From the NCBI GenBank assembly GCA_020747015.1, contig JAGTJM010000028.1:186001-250000 (forward strand): DNA of 64,000 nt. Direction: 5' to 3'. Source of the DNA: Pyrenochaeta sp. MPI-SDFR-AT-0127 (taxonomy: Eukaryota; Ascomycota; Dothideomycetes; Pleosporales; Cucurbitariaceae). Below are positions 12,437 through 24,555 of this stretch, piece by piece (positions within the stretch are counted from its first letter, which is position 1; each line of letters starts with the position of its first letter). A program made the translations under genes and the position numbers. The notes under the pieces are model-generated. The model did no database searches, was not told the DNA's origin, and saw only the letters and a list, made by a program, of their open reading frames with translations.

Positions 12437-12980
12437 GGTGGTGTTGTGGATAGTGATATATTAGCGGCAGGTGTGACGGGGCTACTCTCCCATTATGCGG
12501 GGAATGCACTCGGAGCAAGGACAGTCTCGAGCAAAAATAAAATGTGGAATCGAAGAATTCGAAGAACCGAATCTATGTACAAGGATGCACTGCCGTACTC
12601 CAGCGCGCAAAGTGAAGTTGTGGTTACAATGGGATATGCAGAGGGACGGCTGCATATGCGCTACCCAGCGATGGTAAACAAAGGCCGCCACGCTCGAGCC
12701 CCCAGCAACGCGCGCCGCCAGCCGCTCGGCGAACGACGGCACGTGACCTCGGCGGCTGCTCTGCCGCCTCATCAAATTGCGAACCATGGCCGAGTGAAGG
12801 CTCGCTGCGACGAGCCCAACCTGTTGACCACCCACACACGCGCTCCATCGGCGCGACCGACTCCTGCTATCTTGTCGCCGCTATCTCTTGCCCCTCTTGA
12901 CACCAGGTCTTGCTGCCTCATGTATTGACAGCAAGTGCGCCCGTGGATAGAGACGCGTAGAGCTCCAGTGGCTGCACAAT
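12437..12980. promoter_or_regulatory. Divergent promoter region, myosin / Red1-like gene
   Basis: 544 bp between two divergent start codons. A palindromic E-box CACGTG sits at 12740..12745, about midway. No convincing TATA box. Frames reported across this stretch on both strands overlap each other and have no recognisable product. Confidence 0.45.
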
Positions 12981-15900
12981 ATGGACAACAATTATCCGCA
13001 GCCATTCTATGGCCTCCCCTTCGCATATCCTCCTCCGCAGATGCCCCAGCCCGCCCCCACTGGGCATCCAGAGGAGCATGCTGGCCCTCCGCGCAACCAA
13101 CACCCGCCTGTTCCTGAGGCCTTCCAGAGCATCCCAGGCCTGCCCCAATTCTCTCTGCCTGGCATTAACCTCGCCTCATATGGCCAGAATAGCCAACAGC
13201 CTCCATTCAATCCGCGTAAGTTCACTCTGAACAAGCTCGAGCTCTCTCTGTGAAATCGCTTCTGACAGCACCCAGCAGCTGCTTGGCCGCCTCAACTGCC
13301 CTCTGATCCCATGTGGCTGCCCTTCCTACAGAATGGCACCCTCCCTCCTCCGCCCTTTCCTGGCATGGGTTTCCCTCCACGGCCACCTCTGCACAACCCG
13401 CAGAACCCTCCCATGCCTCTCGCCTTCCCTCCACATGCCCCTCCCCAGCCTCCCCTAGCTGCCAGTGAACGCATACAGGAGGTCATGGACAGTGACAAAG
13501 AAGACGGTGAGCTGAGCGAGCAAGAGCATTCTTCGCAGCCACACGCAGCCAAGGCCAGCACCCGTGCCTATCCTGAGCCCCCCCGCTCCGTTCCACAGCC
13601 TCTACCTGCGCCGCCGCGCGTCGAAGAGGCATACAACCCAGATCGCCCTGCGGCTGGCCAACAGGTGTCTCAAGACGCTGTGCAGAGAGGCTCTCAGCAG
13701 GGCAATCCTCCGACGCTGGCAGACAAGATACAGAAGGACCGGGATGACGCAAAGCAATTCATCAAAATCTTAAACAGCAACAACATTGGCTATCGCGCCC
13801 TGGCAAATGAGAACCTCGATGGCGAGCTCCTTAGAGGCCTTTACCAGAGTCTGAATCTACCATCAGAGCCCGCGCCCATTCTACCGCCCAAGATCAATGG
13901 CGCCGAACAAAAGCTGCCCGCGCAGACACCCGCTGACAAGCCGGCACCCGGCGCGAAAGCTCAGCAGCATAATTCAGTACCGGCAGTAAAGGTGAACATA
14001 GCTCCTGCTGCACCAAGCAAGTCCGCTGCATCACCAACCGCTCCAGGCGACCGGAGGGATTACATCGCCCGCCTCCAAGCAGCAAAGATGGCAAAGCAAG
14101 CGGGTGGAGCCAAATCCAGTCCGCCGCAAAAGACGCCACCCGCGAAAGCCGCTACTCCTGTACCAGCCGTCATCACGCCCCAGCCCGCGACAACGCCGAC
14201 CGCGAAGCTGCCTGTCACGGACGAGCAGAGAGCACGGAATACTGAGTTGATCAAACAACGGTTAGAAGCGATGAGAGCGAAGCAAAAGCCGCAGAATGCT
14301 TTCATGAATGGAGCAGTGCCATCTCCACTCTCACACCATCTGGAGCAGGATCGAGCAGAGGTAGAACCAACGGTGCACTCTGTTCCATCTGGAACACATA
14401 CTCCAATCACCCCAGCGCATATGCCTCTTTTCCCGGGTATTCCAGGTCTATTCATGGGCAATTCACCAAGCTATAGCAACAGCACGCCTAATCTCTCGAA
14501 ATCCCATCCTTCAATACCGCAAAAGCGACCTGCGCCTTCAGATACCGAAACATCGACTCCACACGGCTCCGTTACGCCCTATACGCGACCACCGGCTCAG
14601 TCTCCTTATGGACATCAAGAGGATTCCATGATCATCGAAGTCAGTGATGACGAGTCCAACGGGAGCGATATGGATATAGATGACGACCAGTCCGGTCCAC
14701 AACCAGCGACATCATTACAAGATCATCGTTTTGCTCCTGGGAACCTTCCCGACTTCTCTTCTCGCTCAGGATCCACTAAACCCGCTTCTGCTATCAGCAC
14801 CCCCGGGCCGCAGACTCCAGCAACTGTTGCACGGGAAAAGGAGTTGGAAGATAAAGAGAAACAACTCGCAGCTATGCGATTGACGTTAAAAAGGAAGCTT
14901 GCAGAGAAGCGAGAAAAAGACAAAGCCGCCGCCGCTGCTGTAGCAACGTCTTCTCCTTTCCCTCAGGACACGGCGACGCCTAGACAGTCCTTCCAAGGTG
15001 ACTCAACTCCTAAGCGAAGTGGCGAAACGATTCATGCGGGCCATGTTCATTCAATCAATGCGTCTACCGCCACAAGAGACACCAAGCGACTACGGCGAGC
15101 AGAAATTCAGTCGCGATTGCCTTCGCTCGATGCTGAGATTGCGACAAACACCAGTAGGATGGAACAGCTGACGAGGGAGATGGAGCAGTTATTGGCGCAG
15201 AACGAGAGAATCACAAAAGACAAGGAGCAGTTGACTCAGGAGCTCGAGAGCCTTGGTATTGATACTGAGGGCATGTCGCATGCAGAACTCCGCGCTAAGA
15301 AAGACGAGATCGAGCTTGAACAATCCCCAGAGCCCGAAAAAGCCGTGGCCGTGGCCTCGGCCTCTCAGACTTCTGCGAGCGAGTCGCTTGCTGATCGCTC
15401 GATACCGTCTCAGGGGGAAGCCTCGAGCTTTGCGAATATTGAGAGTAGGCTGAGTACTACGACGTGGCCGGCTCAAGGGCAATCTTCAGGTGGCTATGCC
15501 AGTCTCCCCGGACTTGGACTGGTTTCACCCCAAGCTCAATCTGCGGCAGCCCTGCCCCAGAAGCCAATCGTGGATGACATCTCCGTAGATAAAGGGATTC
15601 CGCAACCTGAAGCGCAATTACGAGTTGGCCCACAGTCGGATGAGCGGAGCAGGCTCGTTGAAGCACGGGAAGCATTGGTTGAGGCAACTGTGGCGTCTGC
15701 CACAAGGGGTTCCGCCACGCCCCTCGACGAAGACGATTTCTACAGTCCTGCTCCCGTTGAAACGGGCCTCGACATCTCGGCCAACACTTATGACGCCCAT
15801 CAGCCCCAACTGGCTACACCTCCTTTTGCGGTGAAATCCCCATCAGAAGAAGGCGAGGTCGAAATGTCCGAGTCATCTGACGACGAGGAAGAAGAATATG

Positions 15901-16875
15901 AGCCAGAAGAACCTGCTATCGTCACGGACACTCGCGTACAAGCAGCCCAAATGCTGGAAACAGAGAGTCTGCGCTCTGTTGCAACATCTCAAGTCTCCAC
16001 AGAGGACGAGGAGGATTACGAACCACCCGATGTGGACCAGAACGTTCCTGATGCTCCGAGTGAGGCTTTCGCTGCAGAGCTTAATAACGGAATGCATCAA
16101 GCTGAACCAGAAGATGGCGCAATGGACATTGCCACGTCCTCATCAGACGACTCGGATGACTCGGATTCAGATGAAGAGACCACTCCAGAGCCCGAGACCC
16201 ACATTTCCCTATCAGCAAACAATGCACCGCAGGAGGATACTCACTTTGCTGACGATCTAGCGCCCGAGTTGCAGCCAGAAATTGTGCCTGTCGCCTCTGG
16301 CGCTGAAGCTGTATGTTTTCCTACCTCAAGGAAGCCCGACTAATCAGAAGCAGGTGCCCACAGCGGACGAAGAAGATGAGAAGATTAGGTTTACCCCATA
16401 TGAAAGCCCCCTCCGAATGTTCAAGTCGTACCGCTACCATCCGAGCTACGCGCAGGATGTCGCAGGTGGCTTCTTGTCTCTGACGTTTAGCCATCAGATT
16501 GACCCGGAGAGGCGGTTGTGTCAGTTTGAATCTGCAGGCGGGTCATGCAATGATGCCGAATGTCCTGACCAGCATTTCCGGGACTTGAATATTACTGGTG
16601 CGTGACAGGGGTGGTCTCTATCTATGCTTGCTTCGCTCCCTCGTGTGTACGCAGACTGACTTTGACACATTGTAGGTGAGAAGCTCCTCGTTCAGCTGGG
16701 AACAGCAAATCCTGGCAAGACGCCAGACGAGAAGCAGAAATGGAACGATGGCTTGCGGGGTGTTCTGAAGGAGCTTCGCCAGAAGAACATCAAGGATCCC
16801 AACGGCATTGCTGTGGAGATTGCCAAGTACCGCCGCCAGTTCCTAAACGACGATACCCGAGTGGTCAATTTGTGA
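12981..16875 (+). CDS. Red1/ZFC3H1-like zinc-finger protein (nuclear RNA surveillance)
   Basis: Exons 12981..13215, 13276..16310, 16354..16597, 16676..16875; 1,237 aa. The N-terminus is Pro-rich and disordered (YPPPQMPQPAPTG), the middle is low-complexity with two coiled-coil segments (about 610-640 and 720-780), acidic patches follow, and the C-terminus holds one zinc finger: Cys1146-x8-Cys1155-x4-Cys1160-x3-His1164 in RLCQFESAGGSCNDAECPDQH. This CCCH variant is the putative zinc-finger domain shared by fission-yeast Red1 and human ZFC3H1, scaffolds that link the Mtr4-type helicase to the nuclear exosome (MTREC/PAXT). Role by family only. The exon 2 acceptor at 13275 was chosen over the nearer AG at 13268 because only it keeps frame. 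Intron 2 is only 43 bp. Confidence 0.8.
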
Positions 16876-17766
16876 CCGTGTAGAACATCTAGGTGTAGAG
16901 TCTGAGCACCTGCGCGATGCTTTGGAACAGTGGCCGTGCATCCCCTGTGCGACTGACCCTAACCTTCAGTACAGTGTTCCTTCTTGCTCAATGCTTTCCC
17001 CCTTTCCCCCCACGAGCGGTGTGACGAGTATATACCGCCGACATTTCCTTTCGAATCTCCCGTGCTTGACGGCACTCGACAGTAAATCTTTTCGACAAAA
17101 AAGGGCGCAAGGCGCTTGTTTCGGATCGTAAGCATCGATACCCCCATATTGCATTTGGCATGGAGTTTGTCCTTCGGTTTGCATACTCGCAATATCTTTT
17201 TTGGATACGCAAATCGAGAGAAACAAATCTTCCTTTGCTTCTCTCCTTTTGTTTTTTTGCGCGCATGTAAAAAAAAACTCCTAGTTGACGAGCTCGACGA
17301 CATGCGCTTCTGCTCGCTTGTAGGCTAAGAACGCCTCACCTCAGGCTTTTCTGACACTTCGATAATTCGAGCTGTGTCCCGTGTCCAGCATTGGCATGAG
17401 AGATTTGGTCATCTCACAACGACAAGTTCATGCAGCTGAGGTAGATGGCTCTGGTCTTGGTGATAGTCTAGTCTAGGTAGATATAGTTTTGAAATATATC
17501 TGGCATTCTCACGAGAACACCTCACCCCACGGTAAATTTTCCGTGCCTTCTCAATTTTTGCGAGGAGTATGTATCAAGCACAAAGCAACGTTGAGCTGTT
17601 CAAGCGTGAGTTGTCGAGGTGATGTAGAATGATATTCGATGGCGAATTTTAGCTATACTCGAGCACTATATAACCCATAAAGCAGCTATCCCTCTCATCA
17701 TTTTTAATGCCCAGGCTGCTGAAGCACACAACCATCCAGACCAACTCGTTTCTTGTCAAATTATTT
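16876..17766. other. Convergent intergenic region
   Basis: 891 bp between the stops of the Red1-like gene and SOD1; both 3' UTRs belong here. It is rich in T and A runs (for example around 17250-17275). No gene recognised. Confidence 0.5.
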
Positions 17767-18723
17767 CTAGTTGGAGATACCAATCACGCCGCAAGCCGGG
17801 CGCAGACCAGCATTACCGGTGATCTTGGACTGCTCGTGTCCGCCCTTGCCGAGGTCGTCGGTGCCAGAGTGGACGACAATGGTGCGCTGTTTTGATGGAC
17901 GCGTTAGATTAGGAATAGTAAGGAGGATTAGAGGAAGACGTACGCCAATAACGCTCTCAGATCCGATCAACTTGATCAGCTTGTCTGTAACGCTGCCTTG
18001 GGCATTACCCTGGCCATCGGTCTTGAAGTTACCCAAGTCACCGACGTGGCGCTCCTCATCGTCGGGAGCACCGTGGGTCTTGTTGAAGGGGTTGACTGGG
18101 TTATTATTAGCTCACTTTACACCTTTCCATGTTCTCGACATCCCGCAATGAGGACGGGGTGGGACTCACAGTGAGGTCCAGCGCTCGTGCATCCGTTGGT
18201 GTTGTCTCCAAAAGCATGGACGTGGATTCCACGCTCAGCGTTGGCATCGTTGCCAGTGATGTTCCATGAGATAGTGGTGGGCGAGGACTCGTTCTCCTGC
18301 TCAAAGGTAACGGTACCCTTGACATTGGAGTCTCCACGGAGGACGGCGACTATTCACATGATTAGCCCCCATGTCAAGCTTCATCTCAGCCCTACCCGCT
18401 GCCGCCGACCGTCGCATCCACACAAACTAGCTCGGGAAGGTGTACAAGTGGGTGTGGTAGCCATCAAGGTGTCTGAAGCCATGTCCGCTGATTGGAGCGC
18501 CCAGGGTATCGAGTAGACAGGAACTGGACGCTCGCACACGACAGCAGGGTCCTCAAACAGCTCCACGACTACCCAATTGAGCCCATTGCCGTGTTTCTAA
18601 ACGCTCGAAATTGTTCGTCGTTGAACAATGTGCTCAATCTCACGCACCCCTCCATGCCCCACCTTCCCGGAACGAGGCAAGCTTGGACAAGAACAGTGTA
18701 GGAAACATACCGGCTTTGACCAT
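17767..18723 (-). CDS. SOD1: Cu,Zn superoxide dismutase
   Basis: Exons (complement) 18711..18723, 18170..18349, 17944..18095, 17767..17886; 154 aa, the standard length. It dismutates superoxide to oxygen and peroxide in the cytosol and intermembrane space. Joined protein begins MVKAVAVLRGDSNVKG and carries the copper ligands in IHVHAFGD, the shared His and zinc ligands in PHFNPFNKTHGAPDDEERHVGDLGN, the last copper His in TIVVHSGTDDLGKGGHEQS, and the catalytic Arg in NAGLRPACGVIG. The disulfide pair is NGCTSAG and RPACG. The first coding exon is only 13 nt and intron 1 is 361 bp, long for this window. No signal peptide. It precedes the transaldolase gene on the same strand. Confidence 0.97.
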
Positions 18724-19161
18724 TGTGACGGTTTTGTTTGATATGTGATGGAATTGGTGTATTGTGCAATAAAGCTTGACAGTAGTGTCGTAGATGAGGG
18801 AGTGGAAGTACTTGTTAGAAGGTGAGCTTTCTTCAGGGTAAGAGCGGGGCTCTCGGACTGACGCAACACGCGAGATCCGCAACTGCTCGGTGATATAACG
18901 GGGCTAGACCGAAGAATGATTAATCTTGTGCCCCTCGATCATCACTTGCTGTCCTATCACGTCATAGCATGGCATTGGCAAGGTAGAATAACTTTACGAG
19001 GCAGATTATAGCCTAACTTCACATGCTCTCATTTTGATGTCTCAATTTTTGCTAGTCTGTACTATCCTTTCACAGTCTCATCAAAGGACAACAGAAGATG
19101 TACTCATGCAAACCGTAGCGTTCATATACTCATCAGACCCACCGATATCGGAGCTCCCACT
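18724..19161 (-). promoter_or_regulatory. SOD1 promoter region / transaldolase 3' end
   Basis: 438 bp between two minus-strand genes. On the minus strand an AT element GTTATATCA lies at 18891..18899, about 170 bp before the SOD1 ATG, and a CCCCT stress-element-like core is on the plus strand at 18931..18935. Both are short matches and may be chance. Confidence 0.35.
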
Positions 19162-20368
19162 CTATGCCTGGATCTTCTTGCGCAGAATGTCCTTGAGTGT
19201 GACGGCATCGGCAGCGAATTTTGAGATGCCCTCACGGAGCTTCTCGACGGCCATCTGGTCCTCGTTGAAGAAGAATCGGAACTCCGCCTCGTCGTTGATG
19301 TACGACTTCTTCTCAATGTTGAGCGAGCTGGCGTCAGAGGCATCGAGCTTCTTGGGGACGTCGTCTGTGGAGTTGTAAAGTTGCTCGAGTAGGTTGGGCT
19401 GGGTCAAGTCAGTCAGTCGTGCGCGACATGTGAAGCTTTGAATACACATACAGCAATGGTCAAGTAATCGCAGCCAGCGAGCTCAGTGACCTCACCAACG
19501 CTTCGGAAGGAAGCACCCATGACAATGGTCTTGTAGCCGTACTTCTTGTAGTAGTTGAAAATGGCCTGGACGCTCTTGACGCCTGGGTCCTCCTCCTTGG
19601 TGTACTCCTTCTTGGTGGACGCCTTGTACCAGTCAAGGATACGGCCAACAAAGGGGGAGATGAGGAAGGCGCCAGCCTCAGCAGCGGCGATGGCCTGGAC
19701 GAGCGAGAACATAAGAGTCAGGTTGGTGTTGATTCCGTGCTTTGACTGGAGGATCTCGGCCGCCTTGATACCTTCCCATGTTGATGCGATCTTGATGAGA
19801 ATGCGGTCCTTGGAGATGCCCTGCTCCTTGTACAGCTGCGCATTGTCAGTTTAACTACGCTTATCGCTCTGGATTGAGGGGACGTACGTCAATGATGTGC
19901 AGGGCCTTGTTTACTGAGGCCTCAGTGTCGAAGGAGAAGCGCGCGTCGACCTCTGTTGAGACCTTGCCGGGAATGATCTTGAGGATCTCCTTGCCAAATT
20001 GCACCAGGAGGTTGTCCAATGTGGCGTCGACCTGCTCCTCAATGTTGCTACCATGCTTCTTGCCATATTCGACAGCGGCATCGATCAGCTTCTCGTACTC
20101 GGGCTTCTTGGATGCGGCGAGAATGAGAGAGGGGTTGGTGGTCGCATCCTGTGGCTTGTACTTGTCGATGGTGGCAAAGTCACCAGAGTCGCAGACGACA
20201 GTCTACAACAATCGCTGTCAGCTCTTTTTTTCCGCAATGTTTACGATGCAGGGGCGTCGTCGGTGGCATCTCCGAATGCTCCGGTGGGGGTTGGGATAGC
20301 AATGGCGGGGTGGGGTGGGGTTCACTCACGGTGCCAGAGGCCTTCAGTGCTTCAAGAGAGTTGGTCAT
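19162..20368 (-). CDS. TAL1: Transaldolase
   Basis: Exons (complement) 20330..20368, 19888..20202, 19452..19835, 19162..19398; 324 aa, typical of eukaryotic transaldolase (class I, TalB type). It transfers a dihydroxyacetone unit from sedoheptulose 7-phosphate to glyceraldehyde 3-phosphate in the non-oxidative pentose phosphate pathway. Protein starts MTNSLEALKASGTTVVCDSG; DATTNPSLIL is the phosphate-site motif, and the Schiff-base lysine is Lys133 in RILIKIASTWEG. Other conserved blocks: NLTLMFSLVQAIAAAEAG, SPFVGRILDW, GASFRSVGEV. An upstream in-frame ATG would add eight residues; the family start is the inner ATG. Intron 1 contains a G-rich tract. All four junctions are in phase. Confidence 0.97.
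20286..20320 (+). other. G-quadruplex-type G-run cluster inside transaldolase intron 1
   Basis: The plus strand has G-runs GGGGG, GGG, then GGGG-T-GGGG-T-GGGG within 35 bp, meeting the four-run pattern if one longer loop of 11 nt is allowed. It lies on the strand opposite to the transaldolase mRNA, next to the intron 1 donor. Structure is inferred, not shown. Confidence 0.5.
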
Positions 20369-21538
20369 TGTGAATAGAATGGGTTGGGTCAATTGCTTTC
20401 AGGAAGATTGGCGGGCTACTGAAGACGTGTATAAGAGTGGGAAGCGGTGTTATTTGTTGGGAGCTGCTGCGTCGGTGGAGCTGCTTTGTATCATAGCGCC
20501 CCTCCGAGCCCCTCCATGGAAAAAGGCTGCAGCGTCACAAGTGGCAATCCGTGGCTGCGGCCGGGAAAACAACTTTACTGATAGGCCCGCCATTCAGGCT
20601 TCGCATCAATCAGCAGCCTCGATGGTTTGATGGCTACAGTAAGCAGCTGTGCAGAACCCGGCCGTCTGTCGCCCGTATTGTCCGGTTCCACGCCCGCTGG
20701 CCTGTCACCACGGCCAACCACGCTCAGTTTGACGCCCAAATGAATAATCGCCGGTGATGCAATTCTGAAGGAATCTTCTCCTCGGCCAGTAAGCCGGAAT
20801 TCCACCATACGCAGCCTCGTGGGCGCCTCTGTCCTCTTCCAGATGCGTCCTTGTCGTCCCTCCCGTGGCCATCGCGAGAAATTTTAGATGGCTCGGACCA
20901 CTGTCGTCCGCGCCAAGCACTTCAATAGCCGGTCCCTCGACCGCATGTGCGGCTTTTGACCATAGCTTCATCGGAGAAATGCCGCTCGACTCGAGCGCGC
21001 TCGGGAGAATTGCAAAGTAATTCGATCGATCTCGACCATGGCGCGAAGAGCGCGAACAAGATGCACAAGCACTGTCCCAACTCAAGCCTATCATACCCCA
21101 GCGGAGTCGGCTTAGGACGAGAGCCTCTCGCTTACCATTCAGCTCTCGCGTCGTTTACTTCGGAATCTCACTGTACAACTAGAACCGCGCCGTATGCCAT
21201 TCACGTTACACTTGTCCAATCTCGGAGAGAGGTAGAGCGTTGTCCGAGATCTTTCAATAAGATGACCAATGCATCACGATGCGTCTTCTTACCCAATATG
21301 GTCGTTCCAGTTTGTGCTTGTTTGGCAGATTGGAAGGCGCCTCTTTTGAGCTTTGGATAGGCCAGGCATTGAAAGGTAAAACAGGTTCATGGCCACATCA
21401 AAGTTGTGCAATCAATGCCTGGGCACTGATAACGGTTGAGTTTCTTCTAGAAGCCCTCTTTTCCTATTTATGAAAAAGACGAGTACCGATGGTCGTCAGA
21501 GTATCATCTCTTCCACTCCATTGACGTACCGCGTCGCG
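20369..21538. other. Intergenic, transaldolase upstream region
   Basis: 1.17 kb between the transaldolase start and the stop of the next minus-strand gene. It should hold the transaldolase promoter. Frames of 110-159 codons here overlap on opposite strands and show no family features; none is called. Confidence 0.5.
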
Positions 21539-22755
21539 TCATTTCCCAACACCCCATCCCTCCGTCCCCAACCATTCGTACACCTCTTTATACTGATCCT
21601 GCAAATTACTCGCCGTATGCCCTGGTCCACTGGGTCCTGGATCGTTCTATAATGACCATCAGCACACAAACCGTTATGCACGCAATGTCTAAAATCTCGA
21701 ACTCCCAAGAGCAGGGATGGATATACGTACCAACGCCTCAACAAGTCTCGTCTGTTTCGCTCCAATCTCCAATATCTTGCCTCCGCCCAACTCCGGTTCT
21801 TCAAGACACCTCAACATGCCTTCAGCAACCTCTTCAGGCGTTGCCCACTCATCCTTGCCCTCATCTAGAAACTTCATTTTCTCAGGATGTTCTGTCATGT
21901 ACAATTGTCAGTCAGTCTTCAAATAACAAATCTCCAACACGATATTGCGAAATATAGCCCTTACCAAACCACAACGGCGTTTTTATAACCCCTGGCGCCA
22001 CGCCATTAACCCTAATCCCCAACTCTCCTTCCAACATTGCTAGACTCCTGATGAATCCATTCATTGCATGCTTCGCTGCGACGTAAATCGGCGTATTCAG
22101 ATTCGCGTTCTGGCCCGCTATACTGCTAATAATAACAACTCGTTTCGGATTCGCAGGTCCCACCTTCTCAACGCCCTCTGGCGGGTTCAAGAAATGCGAG
22201 ATGGCAAGTTGAGTAGCGCGGATCGGATGCGTGACATTAATGTCTAGCGACGCATATCGTCCACCATCAGCGGCATCCTTGCTCTTACCTCCTGCTGCAC
22301 CCGGGGGGTGCCAGAAGTTGCTCCAGTGGGGATCGTAAATGCCAGCGCCGGGGCAGACGATATCTACGCTGCCGAATTCTTTCACGGCAACGGTAAACAT
22401 GTTCTCCAGTTGCGGCCAGTTAGTTACGTCGGTCTTTAGAAAGACAGCTCGTGGTCTCCCGGCCTCCTTTTTGCTATACTCGTCAAGCAGCTTCTGCGCT
22501 TCGGGGCGCAGAGAGAGGTCGGCGATGAGAACGGAACAACCTTTTGAGAGCAGGAGTGCTGCGAAGGAGAAGTTGATACCTCGATGGTGTTAGTCTTGCG
22601 TCGTAGTTGGCAAGTGTGTGTATTCATCAACATAAAATGAGGGATATCAAAAGCATACCAGATCCAGCGCCTGTGACAATCGCACTCTTTCCTTTGACAT
22701 CGTACCCTTTTGAGTTTGTACTCTCTTCTTTAAGATTTGATTGTCGCGCTGCCAT
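21539..22755 (-). CDS. Short-chain dehydrogenase/reductase, 15-hydroxyprostaglandin dehydrogenase-like
   Basis: Exons (complement) 22659..22755, 21965..22579, 21731..21891, 21539..21646; 326 aa. Classical NAD(P)-dependent SDR. Cofactor motif TGAGSGIN is assembled across intron 1; an Asp ends the second strand (SVLIADLS), suggesting NAD(H) preference. Active site: CPGAGIYD (NAG-like, Pro-Gly-Ala-Gly), Ser in VVIISSIAGQ, and Tyr-x3-Lys in YVAAKHAM. The C-terminal exons add VAEGMLRCLEEPELGGGKILEIGAKQTRLVE, seen in fungal 15-PGDH-like SDRs. Substrate unknown. No signal peptide or transmembrane segment. Start is the ATG at the head of the only exon leading into the cofactor motif. Confidence 0.88.
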
Positions 22756-23335
22756 TATGCCGTGTCCTTTTTCCCAACGGTCAAAACGTCGACGTGTAAC
22801 TGGGTCAGGATAGAGATGAGCTTGGAAACTAAAACCCGAGACAAAACGAAAGACTTAATAGGCAAGCCCCTAACTGATAACACACTACATCGTGACCTCG
22901 AGTCGATACTTACACGCGTGTAAGCTTATGGTCCGGGATGCCTGATGGGGAAGAGGGGTATTTCGTGGGGTAATTACCTTAGCCCAAAGGAGAGAAGTCC
23001 GATGTAGTGGAAAAACTTGTCGATCCATTCGACATGGTAAAAAGTGGTGTTCATTTGTATCTTGTGCTGGCTCACTATACTTGGAGTGTCCACCCCGTTC
23101 TGCTGTAATGTGAAAATTTTGGGTTTGATTATACTACGTTAGTCATGCTGCAAAACTATGCCTATCTACATGCAATTGAGGTGTGCCTCCGATCCACCAA
23201 TCGCTGTAGGATATCAAAATGCAGAATACCTTCAATTATGCTGAACGCCAGTGCGCCGAGCCGTCCCAGCCTCGCGTTCTCACATGCTTCATACCCTTTC
23301 AATGCATTCAAATTGCGTTGCCAGAATCCCATCGC
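22756..23335. other. Intergenic, SDR upstream region
   Basis: 580 bp between the SDR start and the acyltransferase stop. Presumably the SDR promoter and the acyltransferase 3' UTR. No element stood out. Confidence 0.45.
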
Positions 23336-24507
23336 TTATGCTCGCTTCCTGAGTTCATTTCGTGAACCATCGACACCCGAAACCCTAGGTAATGGTTGGC
23401 CATTGCCTTCGCCTGAGACATGTGACAGCCTAATGAGTTCCTCTACCATGGCACTCCTCGTTTTCTCCAGCAGCGCATCAACATTCTCACTTGTCATCCC
23501 TACTGTGCTGATTGGCGGGAGGGCCGTGACTTCGACTACGCCTGGTGTGAACCTTTTGCTCTTGAAATCTAGCACATGATTGTAGTTTGCGCAGACGATG
23601 GGTACGATTGGAACTTGGGCTTGCACGGCAAGGTGGAAAGCGCCCTTTTTAAAGGGTAGCAGTTCTGGCGTTGAAGCGTAGGAGCGTGTTCCTTCGGCAA
23701 AGATGAAAACGGATTGCCGCTCGGTTTTCATGGTTTGCGCAGCGGTGTCAAAGGTAGCGCGGGAGGTAGCACGATTTGCACGGTCTATGAAGACGGTTTT
23801 CGAGAGGGCCACTGGTAGAGAGATTAGTGGTGTGAGGCACAGGCAGCGAGTGGGTTCGCAAAGAGGATATTGTGAATGGAGACACGTACTAAACTGGCCT
23901 AGGAAAGGAGTCCATTTCAGAGAGCTTTTGGCAGTGACAGAGCAATACTTGGGGAACATGCAGCCGAGCATGAGGACGTCCAGTTCTCTGTAAGCCGTGT
24001 TAGTGCTTCCGACCTTCCAGTTCAAGATTTCCGAGCGCCATTCGGAGCATCTCGTTTGCTCATATCCAATGTTTGAGAACTTCGTGCGATTATTGGTCCA
24101 CCATCGCACCCTAGGCACGCCCCGAGCAAAGAAATCATAGACACTCACGTTTGATGATTCCCGATAAACACAGCCGGTCTTTCTTTCAGCGCATCCTCGC
24201 CGCTCCCACTACTTGTAGTCTTCATGCTGCCGCTCACCCGGAATGTGACGCCTGTCGCCCACCACATACTCCATTTGAACGCTCTGCCCACGGTCCACTG
24301 ACTCAAGCCTCCATATCCTATCAATCTCAAGGCTATGCTCGCAAAGACACCGTATATCGCGCAAAACAGTAGGAGGAGAATGCCAGTGATGCTGAAGGCG
24401 TAGAAGGATGCTAATTGCGCCTGCCGCGCGGGTAGCACGAGGGCGAGGGCGCGAAGGAACATTATGAGCGCGGGTGGGAAGGCGAGTATGTAGAGGAAGA
24501 CGCCCAT
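23336..24507 (-). CDS. SLC1: 1-acyl-sn-glycerol-3-phosphate acyltransferase
   Basis: Exons (complement) 24149..24507, 23890..23987, 23336..23811; 310 aa. It acylates lysophosphatidic acid to phosphatidic acid in the ER/lipid-droplet membrane. Two N-terminal hydrophobic segments (about 2-25 and 34-62) precede the PlsC domain. Block I is NHQTELD (NHx4D, split by intron 1), block II FIDRANR, block III FAEGTRS, block IV VPIVPIV, all in order. The NHQ-type block I and the phase-correct junction QFMALSKTVFID support the model. An upstream in-frame ATG at 24555 would add 16 residues (MHAYYLKLRESTPHLA); I chose the inner ATG because the hydrophobic lead starts there, but this is not settled. The assignment to Slc1 rests on motif order and length. 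Confidence 0.88.
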
Positions 24508-24555
24508 GGCGAGGTGTGGTGTGCTTTCACGAAGCTTAAGGTAGTAGGCGTGCAA

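Noticed and set aside
12446..12928. 160-codon plus-strand frame between myosin and the Red1-like gene
   Set aside because: It overlaps several minus-strand frames in GC-rich promoter DNA and has no family features.
20705..21094. 129-codon minus-strand frame upstream of transaldolase
   Set aside because: It overlaps plus-strand frames of similar length and lacks motifs; likely chance in GC-rich DNA.
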